A program made the translations under genes and the position numbers. A DNA stretch of 64,000 nucleotides from MED-G105 sp039819085 (GTDB taxonomy: Bacteria; Pseudomonadota; Alphaproteobacteria; Caulobacterales; Parvularculaceae), in assembly GCA_039819085.1 (NCBI GenBank), contig JBCBSQ010000010.1:40463-104462 (forward strand), given 5' to 3'. The notes beneath the pieces are model-generated. The model ran no database searches, was not told the origin of the DNA, and saw nothing but the letters and a program-made list of their open reading frames with translations. Shown in pieces: positions 51,547 through 60,531 of the stretch; position 1 is the stretch's first letter, and the number at the start of each line of letters is the position of its first letter.

Positions 51547-52422
51547 ATGCAGGACGGTGCAGGCGGCGCGGGGGTCGCGCAATTGGCGGGGACGGCGGAA
51601 AACCTTATGGAGCCGGAAACGGTCGCCGGCCTCATCGAAATGGGCGTCGATTGGGGGCTGACGGCGCTCGGCGCGCTTGTCGTTTTGATCATCGGTCTTT
51701 TGGTCGCAGGCCGACTCAAGAAGGTCACGATAAACGCCGTCAATCGGGCGCCGAACCTTGATGAGACATTGGCGCGGTTCTTCGGGTCAATCGTCTATTA
51801 CCTTATCATCGCGTTTGTCGTCATCGCTGTTCTTTCGATGTTCGGCATCCAGACGACGGGACTTGCCGCGCTCATCGGCGCCGCCGGCCTCGCCATTGGC
51901 CTCGCCTTGCAGGGAACGCTCGGGCATGTGGCGTCGGGCGTCATGTTGCTTGCGTTCCGGCCTTTTCGCATTGGCGATTACGTCGAGGTCGCAGGCCACG
52001 CCGGGACGGTGAAGGAGATTGGGCTTTTCACGACTGAGCTTGCGACGCCCGACAATGTCAAGATCATTGTGCCGAATGGCGACGTCTATGGCGGCGCGAT
52101 CATGAACTATTCCGCCCACGACACGCGCCGCGTCGACTTCGTCATGGGGATTTCCTATGAGGACGACATCAACAAGGCGATGGCGAGTTTGCATACGGTC
52201 ATAGACGCCGACGCGCGCGTTCTTGCGGAGCCCGCCCGTCAGGTGGTGGTGGGCAATCTCGGAGACAGCTCCGTCGACATTATTGTGCGCGTGTGGTGCG
52301 CTTCGGGCGACTACTGGGGCCTGAAGTTCGATCTCACGAAAGCGTTCAAGGAACGGTTCGACGCGGACGGCGTTTCCATTCCGTATCCGACCCAAACGCT
52401 TTACCAGCACGCAGCCGCGTAG
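51547..52422 (+). CDS. MscS-family mechanosensitive channel
   Basis: The 291-residue protein has a short MscS layout. Three membrane helices (about residues 37-58, 78-98, 101-122) lead to the pore-lining TM3 (LIGAAGLAIGLALQGTLGHVASGVMLLAFRPF), then the beta domain (DYVEVAGHAGTVKEIGLFTTEL, NVKIIVPNGDVYGGAIMNYSAHDTRRVDF) and a C-terminal cytoplasmic part. It should open on osmotic downshock. ATG 51547 follows GGAGCGGAGCG. Confidence 0.94.
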   Translation: MQDGAGGAGVAQLAGTAENLMEPETVAGLIEMGVDWGLTALGALVVLIIGLLVAGRLKKVTINAVNRAPNLDETLARFFGSIVYYLIIAFVVIAVLSMFGIQTTGLAALIGAAGLAIGLALQGTLGHVASGVMLLAFRPFRIGDYVEVAGHAGTVKEIGLFTTELATPDNVKIIVPNGDVYGGAIMNYSAHDTRRVDFVMGISYEDDINKAMASLHTVIDADARVLAEPARQVVVGNLGDSSVDIIVRVWCASGDYWGLKFDLTKAFKERFDADGVSIPYPTQTLYQHAAA

Positions 52423-52428
52423 GGGCGC

Positions 52429-53769
52429 CTAGTCGATGGGCGCGAGGTCGTGGACGCCGCGCGGAAGCATGATCTTCCGGTCCATGGCCTCGATCCTGCG
52501 CGCGTCGCCCGCGCCGACGATGCGGAAAAACTCAATCCAGCCGCCGCTCTTTGGCGCGTCATGATCCTGAAAGACGGCGACGGCGAGCCGATCCCCGTCG
52601 GCGTCGAAGACAGCGTCTTCCGGCAGGACGCCGCGAAACTTGAGCGGTTCGCCAAGCGTGCGCAGCGCGCCGGTGGCGTCGTCGACCGCGACAAGCGACA
52701 GGGAAGAGGCGCTCCGCCCTCTGAAGATCGACAGGAGACCGCCCGGTAGATAAGTCCGCTCCATATTGACGGCGACGAGAAGGTCGCCTTTGCGGTTGAG
52801 CTCAATCGCCTCGGGGCTCTTTGAGACTTTGGCGGCGGCGACGATCCCGCGCGCCGGATCATCCGGCGCCAGGGCGAAGGAGAGGATTTCGCCGCGGCCA
52901 TTGAAGACGGCGTCGGTCGGGCGCGGCCCCCAGGCGACGTCGGTGACGATGAGGTGTCGGCCGGTCCTCGTCCAGCGCGCGACGGAGAGCCAACGCGCCG
53001 TCTCGGTCGGGTCTTCGGCCTTTGCGGCGACTGGCGCGCCGGCTGCGTCAACGTCAAAGCGCACGAGGCCCACCGCGCGGTTGTTGAAGACGAGCGCCGC
53101 GGCGCGGCCGCCGGGATGAATGACGCCATAGGTCGCGCCGGCGTCGATCGCTCGGTCGGCGTAGGTCGGAACGTCGAGGTCGAATACGCGCGGCGCGCCG
53201 CTCGGCAGACCATCGATTAAAGGAATGACCGCCGCTTCGCCGTCCGCGCGCCCGCACGCGACGAGAAGCCAGCCACCTGACGGCGCGACGTCCACGGACA
53301 TCGCCTTGTCACAGGCTTTCGTCACCGAAACAACACTTCCCGTCTCGACATTTACGGTCGTGAGGTCGCCGGCGATGGGGACGTCTTCAAAGACGCTGTC
53401 GACTTTCTCGATTGACCGGTCGACCTGCGCTCGGCTCGTTACGACATAGGCGTAGCGCCCGTCGGCTGAGACCGCGAGCGAGCCCGGCCAACCCATCACC
53501 GTGTTCGACGCGGGCGCGCGTTGAGGCGCCTCGGTCGCGGCGGGGTTGAGGAGGAATATCTGGTCGGCGCTTCCCTCGATTGGGTGAAGCTCGCCATTGG
53601 CGTATGCGGTCGCCGCCATGTCGGCGTCAGCGATCGCCAGGAGCCGCGATCCCGTCCAGCCGTCGACCGGTTGCGCTTGCGCAGGCGCGGAGGTGATGTT
53701 CATGGGGCCCATGGCGCAGGCGACGACCGTGAGCATCCCAGCGATCGGCGTATGGCGTTGAAAGGTCAT
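52429..53769 (-). CDS. Exported beta-propeller-like protein
   Basis: The 446-residue protein has a signal peptide (residues about 7-33). It then has blade-like repeats of the form MGWPGSLAVSADGRYAYVVTSRA, SVDVAPSGGWLLVACGRADG, VIHPGGRAAALVFNN, IELNRKGDLLVAVNMERTYLPGG and AVFDADGDRLAVAVFQDHD. The pattern resembles lactonase- or YVTN-type six- or seven-blade propellers; no catalytic residues are recognised. It is located in the periplasm. It lies downstream of the MarR gene and directly behind a perfect palindrome (53813-53831), which makes MarR control plausible. Confidence 0.7.
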   Translation of the reverse strand: MTFQRHTPIAGMLTVVACAMGPMNITSAPAQAQPVDGWTGSRLLAIADADMAATAYANGELHPIEGSADQIFLLNPAATEAPQRAPASNTVMGWPGSLAVSADGRYAYVVTSRAQVDRSIEKVDSVFEDVPIAGDLTTVNVETGSVVSVTKACDKAMSVDVAPSGGWLLVACGRADGEAAVIPLIDGLPSGAPRVFDLDVPTYADRAIDAGATYGVIHPGGRAAALVFNNRAVGLVRFDVDAAGAPVAAKAEDPTETARWLSVARWTRTGRHLIVTDVAWGPRPTDAVFNGRGEILSFALAPDDPARGIVAAAKVSKSPEAIELNRKGDLLVAVNMERTYLPGGLLSIFRGRSASSLSLVAVDDATGALRTLGEPLKFRGVLPEDAVFDADGDRLAVAVFQDHDAPKSGGWIEFFRIVGAGDARRIEAMDRKIMLPRGVHDLAPID

Positions 53770-53812
53770 CGTCGGCGCGCTCCTCGTTCCGCTTTTGGCT
53801 TGGAGGGCAGTT

Positions 53813-53831
53813 TAATACGAATGTCGTATTA
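53813..53831. promoter_or_regulatory. Palindromic operator candidate between marR-like and propeller genes
   Basis: TAATACGA-atg-TCGTATTA is a perfect 8-bp inverted repeat with a 3-base spacer. It is 44 bases upstream of the propeller gene start and 59 bases downstream of the MarR stop, in AT-rich sequence. The spacing and symmetry match typical MarR binding sites. Confidence 0.75.
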
Positions 53832-53889
53832 TTCAATCATCGTACTTTAGGCCGAGCGCATTCCTTGTTTTGGTGATTCATTGGCGACG

Positions 53890-54351
53890 TCAGGCGTCTC
53901 GCGCCGCGTCGTCCGCCTCCGCTGACAGACGCTCCGCGATCTGAGTCATGTAGCGCACGAACGCTGCGCGATTGCGTTCGGGCAACGCCGCCAGCATGCG
54001 CCGCATATTGTCGCGTTCTTCTTCGATGATTTGCGCATAAGCCTCAGCGCCGTCAGCGGTCAGCTTCAATTCAATCGCGCGGCGGTCGCTGTCGGCGCGC
54101 GAGCGCTCCACAAGTCCAATACGCACGAGACGGTCGACGACGCTCGTCGCGGTGGTGGGCGCGGCGCCAAGATAGGCGGCGAGGGCTTTCGCCGGCGCGC
54201 CCGGATTATCGGCGATAAAGCGCAAAGTCGCGATGTCGGTGGGGTGTTCGCGAAACCGGCTGTGCATGTTCGGGATCGCCGGCTCCATAACTTTCAGGAT
54301 ACGCAGCAATTCCGTGGTGGCGAGGCGGAGGCCTTCAACGTCGTCTTCCAT
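53890..54351 (-). CDS. MarR-family transcriptional regulator
   Basis: The 153-residue protein has a MarR winged helix: FIADNPGAPAKALAAYLGAAPTTATSVVDRLVRIGLVERSRADSDRRAIELKLT, with the basic DRRxxxL wing. N- and C-terminal helices for dimerisation flank it. It probably controls the adjacent propeller gene and perhaps itself, through the palindrome at 53813-53831. The effector is unknown. Confidence 0.92.
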   Translation of the reverse strand: MEDDVEGLRLATTELLRILKVMEPAIPNMHSRFREHPTDIATLRFIADNPGAPAKALAAYLGAAPTTATSVVDRLVRIGLVERSRADSDRRAIELKLTADGAEAYAQIIEEERDNMRRMLAALPERNRAAFVRYMTQIAERLSAEADDAARDA

Positions 54352-54392
54352 CGCGGCAATTTAGGGTGTGAACGCCGAGCGGTTCAAATCAT

Positions 54393-55355
54393 TTACGATG
54401 GAGCGGCGAAGACGCCCGCAATCAGCGAGCCGATCTCCGCGTGCGCCGCTTCGATGTCTTCGCGCGGCCTTTCGCCGGCGTCGATGTAGGCGGCGAAGAA
54501 GACGGGTCCCGCGCCCGGCGGCGTTGCGAACCCGACATCATTGACGGCGCCGTTAAAGCTCGTGCCGGTTTTGTCAGCGACGGTCCAGTCTGCGGGCAGG
54601 CCCTTGCGCACCCGCGTTTGGCCGGTCGGGCTGTCGGTCATCCAGGCCCGGACGAGTTCCGCTTCGGGCGTCCTGTTGGACGGCGCCTCGAAGAGGAGGC
54701 GCAAGATGAGGCCGGTCATGGCGACGGGCGTCGTCGTGTCGCGCGGATCGCCGGGCAGGTTTTCGTTCAGCTCAAGCTCCCAGCGGTCGAGGCGGGTGAC
54801 GTCGTCGCCGACGGCGCGCAGGGCTTCGGTAAACCCCGCAGGACCGCCGATGCGCGCCAGCAGAAGGTTCGCCGCTGGATTATCGCTGACGCGGGCCGCG
54901 GCGCGGGCGACGTCTTCGAGCGTCAGTGATCGCCCCTGTTCAAGCGCCGGCTTTGTCACCGGCGCATACGACACAAGGTCCTCAACGCCATAGGGGATCG
55001 TCTCGCCCCAGTCGCCGCCGGCCTCCCGTTGCGCGCGCAAGGCGAAGAGCGCGGCGAGCCATTTGAAGGTGGAGCACATGGCGAAGCGCTCGTCGATGCG
55101 TCGCCCGAATGCCCGCGCGTCGCCCGGTTTCATGACATGTACGCCGACGCGCCCATCCAATTGCGCTTCTATTCGGGCGAGCGCGTGTTCCGCGTCCGCC
55201 GGCGACATCTGGGACGACGCCTCGCCGCCAGGGTTGCATCCGGCGAGGCCGATCGTTGCGGCGCCTCCGGCGAGCGCGCGGCGGCGGGTGATGAGGTCAT
55301 CCAAGGCCCGGTTCCTCTCAATTGGCCGCGACTTCGCTGCGGGCGACCGTTTCAT
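54393..55355 (-). CDS. Class A beta-lactamase, lipoprotein type
   Basis: The 320-residue protein carries all class A motifs: STFK (SxxK), SDN in RVSDNPAANLL, the omega-loop ELELNEN (Glu166 region) and DKTGT (KTG). A Cys precedes the nucleophile Ser, but the residue near position 238 is Ser, so the carbapenemase-type disulfide is absent. The N-terminus has TRRRALAGG and the lipobox LAGC, so it is a Tat-type lipoprotein. ATG 55355 overlaps the AEC stop (ATGA); TTG 55304 with GAGAGG upstream is an alternative start. Enzymes of this class hydrolyse beta-lactam rings in the periplasm. Confidence 0.93.
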   Translation of the reverse strand: MKRSPAAKSRPIERNRALDDLITRRRALAGGAATIGLAGCNPGGEASSQMSPADAEHALARIEAQLDGRVGVHVMKPGDARAFGRRIDERFAMCSTFKWLAALFALRAQREAGGDWGETIPYGVEDLVSYAPVTKPALEQGRSLTLEDVARAAARVSDNPAANLLLARIGGPAGFTEALRAVGDDVTRLDRWELELNENLPGDPRDTTTPVAMTGLILRLLFEAPSNRTPEAELVRAWMTDSPTGQTRVRKGLPADWTVADKTGTSFNGAVNDVGFATPPGAGPVFFAAYIDAGERPREDIEAAHAEIGSLIAGVFAAPS

Positions 55356-56302
55356 CCGGCGTAGGCGGCAAGAACCCCTGCGACCGTCAAGACGGAGGCC
55401 GCTGTCGTAACGGCGATGGCTGCGGCGGCTTCGCGGGCGTATACGCCATACTGGCTCGCCATGACAAATGATCCGACGCCGGAGGGAACGAGCGCGAACA
55501 GCATAGCCGGCCCGGCGATCGCCTGATCGTCGACGAGGCCCGTCAGCTTTAGCCCGACAAACATGACGGCCGGCAGCGCGATCATCTTCACCACGAAAAC
55601 CGCCGCCACCTTGCCGCCGACATCACGCAGGGGCGGCAAGGGCGTCGTCGCCAGGAAAAGGCCCATGGAGACGAGCGCCGTCGGGCCTGCGGCGCGGCCA
55701 AGAATGGATAGGAACGTCTCAATCGGCTGAGGGATCGCGTTCGGCGCGCCAGCGGCGGCGAGCGACGCGCGGGCGAGGGAGACTGCGACGCCTGCGAGCA
55801 TCGCGACGACGAGCGGATTGCGGAGCGGCGCCAGGAAATAATCCGTCAGCCGCTTATTTGGGTTTGCGTCCATCAGCGCCGCCCCGACGGCGATGACGAA
55901 GACCCCTTCCACCAGCATCAGGCTGACGAAGGCCGGCGCCCAACCTTCGATGGAAAGCGCGATCGGCAGGCCAAGGAACACCGCGTTGCCGAGCGTTGAG
56001 GCGAAGGCGTGCGCGCCGGCCACAGCGGGCGACAGGCTGAAGACGAAGCGTCCAGTGGCGTAGCCGACGGCGAGGGCGGCCGCGGCGGCGAGCGCATAGA
56101 CGCCGGCCAGCGTCGCCGTCTCTTCGCCGAGCGGCGCGGCGCCGGCGACGAGGCCGAAGAGCGCGGCCGGCATGGTGAGGCGAAAGACGAAGCGGTTGAG
56201 GGCCGCAACGTCATCGGCGGAAAGAATGCGCCGCCGTCCGGCGAGGAACCCGGCGGTGATCACGGCGAAGACGGGCAGGGCGACGGCGAGGACGGCGGAC
56301 AT
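55352..56302 (-). CDS. AEC-family permease
   Basis: The 316-residue protein has ten predicted hydrophobic segments, with N-terminal MSAVLAVALPVFAVITAGFLAGRR and the C-terminal FALVPSGVGSFVMASQYGVYAREAAAAIAVTT. This matches the AEC (auxin efflux carrier-like) family. Substrates in bacteria include organic acids and malonate, but cannot be predicted here. The stop overlaps the beta-lactamase ATG by 4 bases, so the two are probably co-expressed. The start at 56302 gives the first helix; the longer frame to 56524 has no support. Confidence 0.88.
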   Translation of the reverse strand: MSAVLAVALPVFAVITAGFLAGRRRILSADDVAALNRFVFRLTMPAALFGLVAGAAPLGEETATLAGVYALAAAAALAVGYATGRFVFSLSPAVAGAHAFASTLGNAVFLGLPIALSIEGWAPAFVSLMLVEGVFVIAVGAALMDANPNKRLTDYFLAPLRNPLVVAMLAGVAVSLARASLAAAGAPNAIPQPIETFLSILGRAAGPTALVSMGLFLATTPLPPLRDVGGKVAAVFVVKMIALPAVMFVGLKLTGLVDDQAIAGPAMLFALVPSGVGSFVMASQYGVYAREAAAAIAVTTAASVLTVAGVLAAYAG

Positions 56303-56778
56303 AAGGGAGGCTGCGCTAACTCTTGTTCGTGCAATCGGCGAGAGGCTCTTGTCAGGCGAGGCGCCCTTGTTCGGCGAGATGCGCCGGGCAACCGATACGG
56401 CCCTGCGACAGACGCTAATTGTAAGGGCCGAAGACTGCGGCGGGCCGCCGCCCGGCCTCGCCGATAACGCCAGGAGATGCAAGCGACGCAAGCCGCTTTT
56501 TCGCGCATCCGTCTGATGGCTCAATGCTCATTTCGGAGGAGAAAGCGCCGGACAGGACGGCTTCGCCGACCAGACGCCCGGGGGCTGGGGGCGATGGGTA
56601 ACCGGTTGGCTGGCTGACGTGGCCGCCCTGTTCGGACATGGTCGAGCGTTACGGGCAATTCTGGCCGGGTGATGGCCGAAAGAGGCGATTTTGTGGTCGC
56701 CGTTTCGCCTGACGCAAATGTGAGGCAGGATTGGCTAAGGGCTTGCCAAGCCGGCGCATGCGGGGGCACGCTTTGAAG
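56303..56778. other. Intergenic region
   Basis: There are 476 bases between divergent genes. A near-repeat of CTTGTCAGGCGAGGCGC and CTTGTTCGGCGAGATGC occurs at about 56347-56387. No coding frame or RNA element recognised. Confidence 0.4.
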
Positions 56779-57171
56779 ATGAAAACCCATGAGCACGCGG
56801 CGCGTCTCGGCGGCCAGTCAGTGGACGCAGCGCAAACGGCCGCGTCTTCCGGCGGCAGGCGCCGCGCGCCTGATCCGGTTTCATTCGACCGCGCGGAGTT
56901 AAACCGCATCCTCAACGTCTACGGCCAGTTCGTGGCCGCCGGCGAGTGGTGCGATTACGCCATCGACCATTTGAAGGACGCGGCGGTCTTTTCGATCTTC
57001 CGTCGCACGAGCGAGGCGCCGCTGTACCGCATCGAGAAGCGACCGTCGCTCGCCCGCCGCCAAGGCGCGTGGGCCGTGGTCGCCATGACCGGCGCGATCC
57101 TGAAGCGCGGCCACGACCTTGGCCAAGTCCTTCGCGTGTTTGACAAACAGCGCCTGAAGCTTGCCGACTGA
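56779..57171 (+). CDS. DUF2794 family protein
   Basis: The 130-residue protein has the DUF2794 core: FDRAELNRILNVYGQFVAAGEWCDYAIDHLKDAAVFSIFRRTSEAPLYRIEKRPSLARRQGAWAVVAMTG, then GHDLGQVLRVFDKQRLKLAD. This family is nearly confined to alphaproteobacteria and has no known function. Start choice: ATG 56779 gives MKTHEHAARLGGQ, while an upstream ATG at 56758 is possible. No clear operon partner is present. Confidence 0.9.
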   Translation: MKTHEHAARLGGQSVDAAQTAASSGGRRRAPDPVSFDRAELNRILNVYGQFVAAGEWCDYAIDHLKDAAVFSIFRRTSEAPLYRIEKRPSLARRQGAWAVVAMTGAILKRGHDLGQVLRVFDKQRLKLAD

Positions 57172-57274
57172 GGGGCTTCGTCGAGGCGACCGCCCGCCGC
57201 GCGATCCGAAGGCGCCGCAGCGACGAGCCTGACGCGCCGCTCACCTGACGCGCCAATTCGGCGACGATGGCTGC

Positions 57275-57745
57275 TTACTTGGCGCCGCCCTGACACGCCG
57301 CGCAGGACCCCGAAAGCTCAATCACGCGATGGCCGATGGAAAAGCCGAGCTCCTTTGCGTCGGCCGCCAACAACCGTTCGAGCTTCTTGTTTTCGATTTC
57401 GGAAGATGATCCGCAGTCGTTGCAGACAAAGTGGACGCAAGCGTGCTCCTCCGCCGGATGCGAACAGGCCACATAGGCGTTCCGGCTTTCAATGCGCGCC
57501 GCAACGCCCTGGCCGCAGAGAAAGTCGAGCGTGCGATAGATGCTCGCCGGGGAGATGGTTCGACCGAGCGTTTCAGACAGCTCATCTCTTAGCTCGTACG
57601 CGCCGATAGGGCGCGCCGCCGTCCAAAGCGCGGTCAACACCGCCTCGCGCAGAGGGGTCACCTGCGCGCCGCGCAAGCGGCAAACGTCGATGGCCGATTG
57701 GATTCCTTCGTGAAGCGAAGTCTCGTCGTCCCTGGAGTGCGTCAT
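57275..57745 (-). CDS. zur: Fur-family regulator, probably Zur
   Basis: The 156-residue Fur-type repressor has a winged helix (PLREAVLTALWTAARPIGAYELRDEL, then SPASIYRTLDFLCGQGVAARI) and the metal-site region HACVHFVCNDCGSSSEI. A C-terminal CAAC pair completes the structural zinc site (CNDC/CAAC). In Fur families the regulated metal is not read directly from sequence; the neighbouring COG0523 GTPase and the palindrome at 57767-57783 point to zinc. It would repress the divergent GTPase gene and perhaps itself when zinc is plentiful. Confidence 0.85.
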   Translation of the reverse strand: MTHSRDDETSLHEGIQSAIDVCRLRGAQVTPLREAVLTALWTAARPIGAYELRDELSETLGRTISPASIYRTLDFLCGQGVAARIESRNAYVACSHPAEEHACVHFVCNDCGSSSEIENKKLERLLAADAKELGFSIGHRVIELSGSCAACQGGAK

Positions 57746-57766
57746 CTGGAAACCGGCGTCTTATCG

Positions 57767-57783
57767 ATGCAACATTGTTGCAT
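57767..57783. promoter_or_regulatory. Zur-box candidate in the divergent promoter region
   Basis: ATGCAACA-T-TGTTGCAT is a perfect 17-bp palindrome. It lies 21 bases upstream of the zur start and 71 bases upstream of the COG0523 start. It fits the A/T-symmetric layout of Fur-family operators and is the only such site in the 110-base gap. Confidence 0.75.
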
Positions 57784-57854
57784 TGGCTGATACAAGCTAC
57801 TACCGCTTCGAACAAGTCGATCACCGCATTCAGGCCAGAGGAGACGCCAAGCCC

Positions 57855-59087
57855 ATGTCCGCTACGACGTCCGCTACGACTGATGAACGCCTTCCCGTTA
57901 CGGTCCTTTCCGGCTTCCTGGGGGCGGGGAAGACCACCTTGCTGAACCGCGTCCTCAACAATCGCGATGGCCGCAAGGTGGCGGTCATCGTCAACGACAT
58001 GTCCGAAGTGAACATCGACGCGGATCTGGTCCGCGCCGGTTCGGAGCTCAGCCGGACCGATGAGACGCTCGTCGAAATGTCGAACGGGTGCATCTGCTGC
58101 ACCTTGCGGGATGACCTCCTCGCCGAGGTCAAGCGCCTAGCCGGGGAGGGGCGGTTTGACTATCTCCTCATCGAATCGACGGGCATTTCCGAACCCCTGC
58201 CTGTCGCCGCGACGTTCGATTTCCGTACGGAGGAGGGTGAAAGCCTCTCTGACGTTGCGCGCATCGACACCATGGTGACCGTCGTCGACGCCGTGAATCT
58301 CCTCAAGGACTTTTCGAGCCATGATTTTCTTCGCGATCGCGGAGAGGTCATGGGCGAAGAAGATGAGCGCACGCTTGTGCATCTGCTCACTGATCAAATC
58401 GAATTCGCTGATATCGTCATTCTGAACAAGGTGAAGGACGCCCGCCCGGAACAGGTCGACGCGGCGCGCAAGATCATTCGAAGCCTGAACGCGGATGTCC
58501 GGATTATCGAAACGAACTACTCCGAAGTGCCAACGGATGAGATCCTCGACACGGGTCTGTTTGACTTCGAGAAGGCGCATGAGCACCCGATGTGGGCCAA
58601 AGAGCTTTACGGCTACGCCGACCATACGCCGGAGACGGAAGAATATGGCGTGACGTCCTATGTCTATCGCGCGCGCCGCCCCTTCCAGCCGGAGGCGATC
58701 CACAAATTGCTGAACGGCCCGCTGCCCGGCGTCATCCGCGCCAAGGGGCATTTCTGGATCGCGACGCGGCCCGATTGGGTGGCGGAGTTCTCTTTGGCCG
58801 GCGCGCTCTCGAGCGTCGCGCCGCTCGGCACATGGTGGGCGAGCGTGCCGCGCGAACGCTGGCCTCAAGGGGACGGGATCGACGCCTACATCCAGGACAA
58901 CTGGGAAGAGCCGCTCGGCGATCGACGCCAGGAGATCGTCTTTATCGGCGCCGGGATCGACTGGCCGGCTCTGAAGGCGCGCCTCGACGCCGCTTTGATC
59001 CCTGAAAAAATGGCGTATGCGCCGGACGCCGCGCCGAATATGCCTGACCCGTTCCCGCTTTGGCGCAGAGCGGAGCCGGCTGCGTAG
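57855..59087 (+). CDS. COG0523-family GTPase (zinc-metallochaperone candidate)
   Basis: The 410-residue protein has the CobW/COG0523 pattern: Walker A GFLGAGKTT (20-28), the zinc-binding CxCC as GCICC (Cys79, 81, 82), LIESTGISEPLPVA, and the guanine-binding LNKVKDA. A C-terminal CobW_C domain follows. Homologues hydrolyse GTP and deliver zinc to client proteins under zinc shortage. ATG 57855 with AGGAG about 12 bases upstream is chosen. The divergent Zur gene and the palindrome between them support zinc control. Confidence 0.9.
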   Translation: MSATTSATTDERLPVTVLSGFLGAGKTTLLNRVLNNRDGRKVAVIVNDMSEVNIDADLVRAGSELSRTDETLVEMSNGCICCTLRDDLLAEVKRLAGEGRFDYLLIESTGISEPLPVAATFDFRTEEGESLSDVARIDTMVTVVDAVNLLKDFSSHDFLRDRGEVMGEEDERTLVHLLTDQIEFADIVILNKVKDARPEQVDAARKIIRSLNADVRIIETNYSEVPTDEILDTGLFDFEKAHEHPMWAKELYGYADHTPETEEYGVTSYVYRARRPFQPEAIHKLLNGPLPGVIRAKGHFWIATRPDWVAEFSLAGALSSVAPLGTWWASVPRERWPQGDGIDAYIQDNWEEPLGDRRQEIVFIGAGIDWPALKARLDAALIPEKMAYAPDAAPNMPDPFPLWRRAEPAA

Positions 59088-59164
59088 CGCGGCTTTTATT
59101 GGGCGCGCCTCAGTCGAGCGCGCGCCTGCGACCCATCCCCGACCATCCGTACACGTTGCGCGGC

Positions 59165-60424
59165 TTAAAGCCCTCGCCGGAAGGCGTTCGCGAGATCAAC
59201 GCCATTGGCGTCGCGGCAACGGGGGCCGAGGAGCGCTTCGGCCGGAGGCGTGAAGGCGGGCGCCGTCGGGTCCGGCACATTGTGTCCACCGCCGCGCGCT
59301 TCGTAGTAGGTCACCGCGGGGTCGCCGCCGGCCGCAAGATACTCGGTCTCCACGATGAGGCAGCCGTCGCCCGGCGCGGCGTCAATCAAGGTCCGCGTGG
59401 TCGTCAGGGAAGGATCTGGGTTCGTCGCCTCAATAAAGTAGTCAACTGTCGCCGGCACGGACCGGGTCGGCGCGCCGTCGCCTGCGACAGGTCCGCCCCC
59501 AAACAAAATCAACTGATCGAGCGTCCCATTGAGCAGCATGATCGGCGTCGGCGCGGCTGGATCGGGGATCGTCTCCTGGGGCAGCGCCGCAATGAAGGCC
59601 GCTGCGCCCTCGAACCGAGTTGGCGTTTCGATCAGCATCGTCATGGACATGATGCCGCCATTCGAGGAGCCCGTCACGAAGACGCTGTTCGGATCGTAAT
59701 CGCGGCCCGCGTCCGCGGCGTCGAGTACGGACAATAAGAACCCGACATCGTCTTCCAGCGAGGTGCGGCCGGTGTCGTCGTCGCGGATGTCGTTCCAGCT
59801 CTGCTCATCGCCGATCCCGTCGAGCAACGTCTCGTTAAAACCGTTCGGGACGATCAGCAGGAACCCGTCGCGGTCGGCGAGATCGAGCCAGCGGCTGGTG
59901 GTGCGTTCGGGCAGGAGGATCGTGCGCATGCTCTGGCCGCCGCCATGCAGCAGCACGACCGCAGGATCGCCGCGCTCATAGTCCGCAGGCGTATAGACGG
60001 AAAAGGCGCGCTCAAACCCGTCAAACTCCGATCGGACTTCAACGACTTCGTCGTCAGGCGCCTGGCTTACGGCGACGTCCACTGTATCGGTGTCGCGCGC
60101 GCCGTCATCGTCCGTCACTGTCACTGAAAACGTGAGCGTCTCCGCGCCGTCGACCAGCGGCGGCTCGATAACGGCGGCCGCCTGATCGGGGTTCACGATA
60201 AACGCTTGCGGCCCGCTCACTTGCATCCACTCGAATGACACGATCGATCCGTCGGCGTCCGAGCTGTCGCCGGCGTTCAGCGTGACCGCGCTGCCCTCAA
60301 TCACCGCCGCATCGGCGCCGGCGTCAGCCGCGGGGCTTTCATTCGGCTCCGGCGCGGGCGCGTCGCTGTCGCTGCACGCGGCGAGGAGAAAGAATGCTGT
60401 CGCCAATATCGGTCGTTTCGCCAT
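59165..60424 (-). CDS. PHB-depolymerase/esterase-like lipoprotein with an N-terminal PKD-like domain
   Basis: The 419-residue lipoprotein (lipobox LAAC after a hydrophobic signal) has a PKD-like domain (residues about 30-130; ADAGADAAVIEGSAVTLNAGDSSDADGSIVSFEW). A polyhydroxybutyrate-depolymerase/feruloyl-esterase-type alpha/beta hydrolase follows: VLLHGGGQ, GSSNGG (catalytic Ser), GTLDQLI (Asp) and GGGHNVP (His). It is predicted to act outside the inner membrane on polymer or ester substrates. ATG 60424 marks the signal peptide; a longer frame exists to 60490. Confidence 0.87.
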   Translation of the reverse strand: MAKRPILATAFFLLAACSDSDAPAPEPNESPAADAGADAAVIEGSAVTLNAGDSSDADGSIVSFEWMQVSGPQAFIVNPDQAAAVIEPPLVDGAETLTFSVTVTDDDGARDTDTVDVAVSQAPDDEVVEVRSEFDGFERAFSVYTPADYERGDPAVVLLHGGGQSMRTILLPERTTSRWLDLADRDGFLLIVPNGFNETLLDGIGDEQSWNDIRDDDTGRTSLEDDVGFLLSVLDAADAGRDYDPNSVFVTGSSNGGIMSMTMLIETPTRFEGAAAFIAALPQETIPDPAAPTPIMLLNGTLDQLILFGGGPVAGDGAPTRSVPATVDYFIEATNPDPSLTTTRTLIDAAPGDGCLIVETEYLAAGGDPAVTYYEARGGGHNVPDPTAPAFTPPAEALLGPRCRDANGVDLANAFRRGL

Positions 60425-60531
60425 TGCCAACTCCCTACGCAACGTTTCGGCTTCATTTGCTAACGCGATTTCACGACAATTCCGTCGCAAAACCTGACAA
60501 TGCCCGCCGGCGGGGCCAGCTTGCCGGTCCG

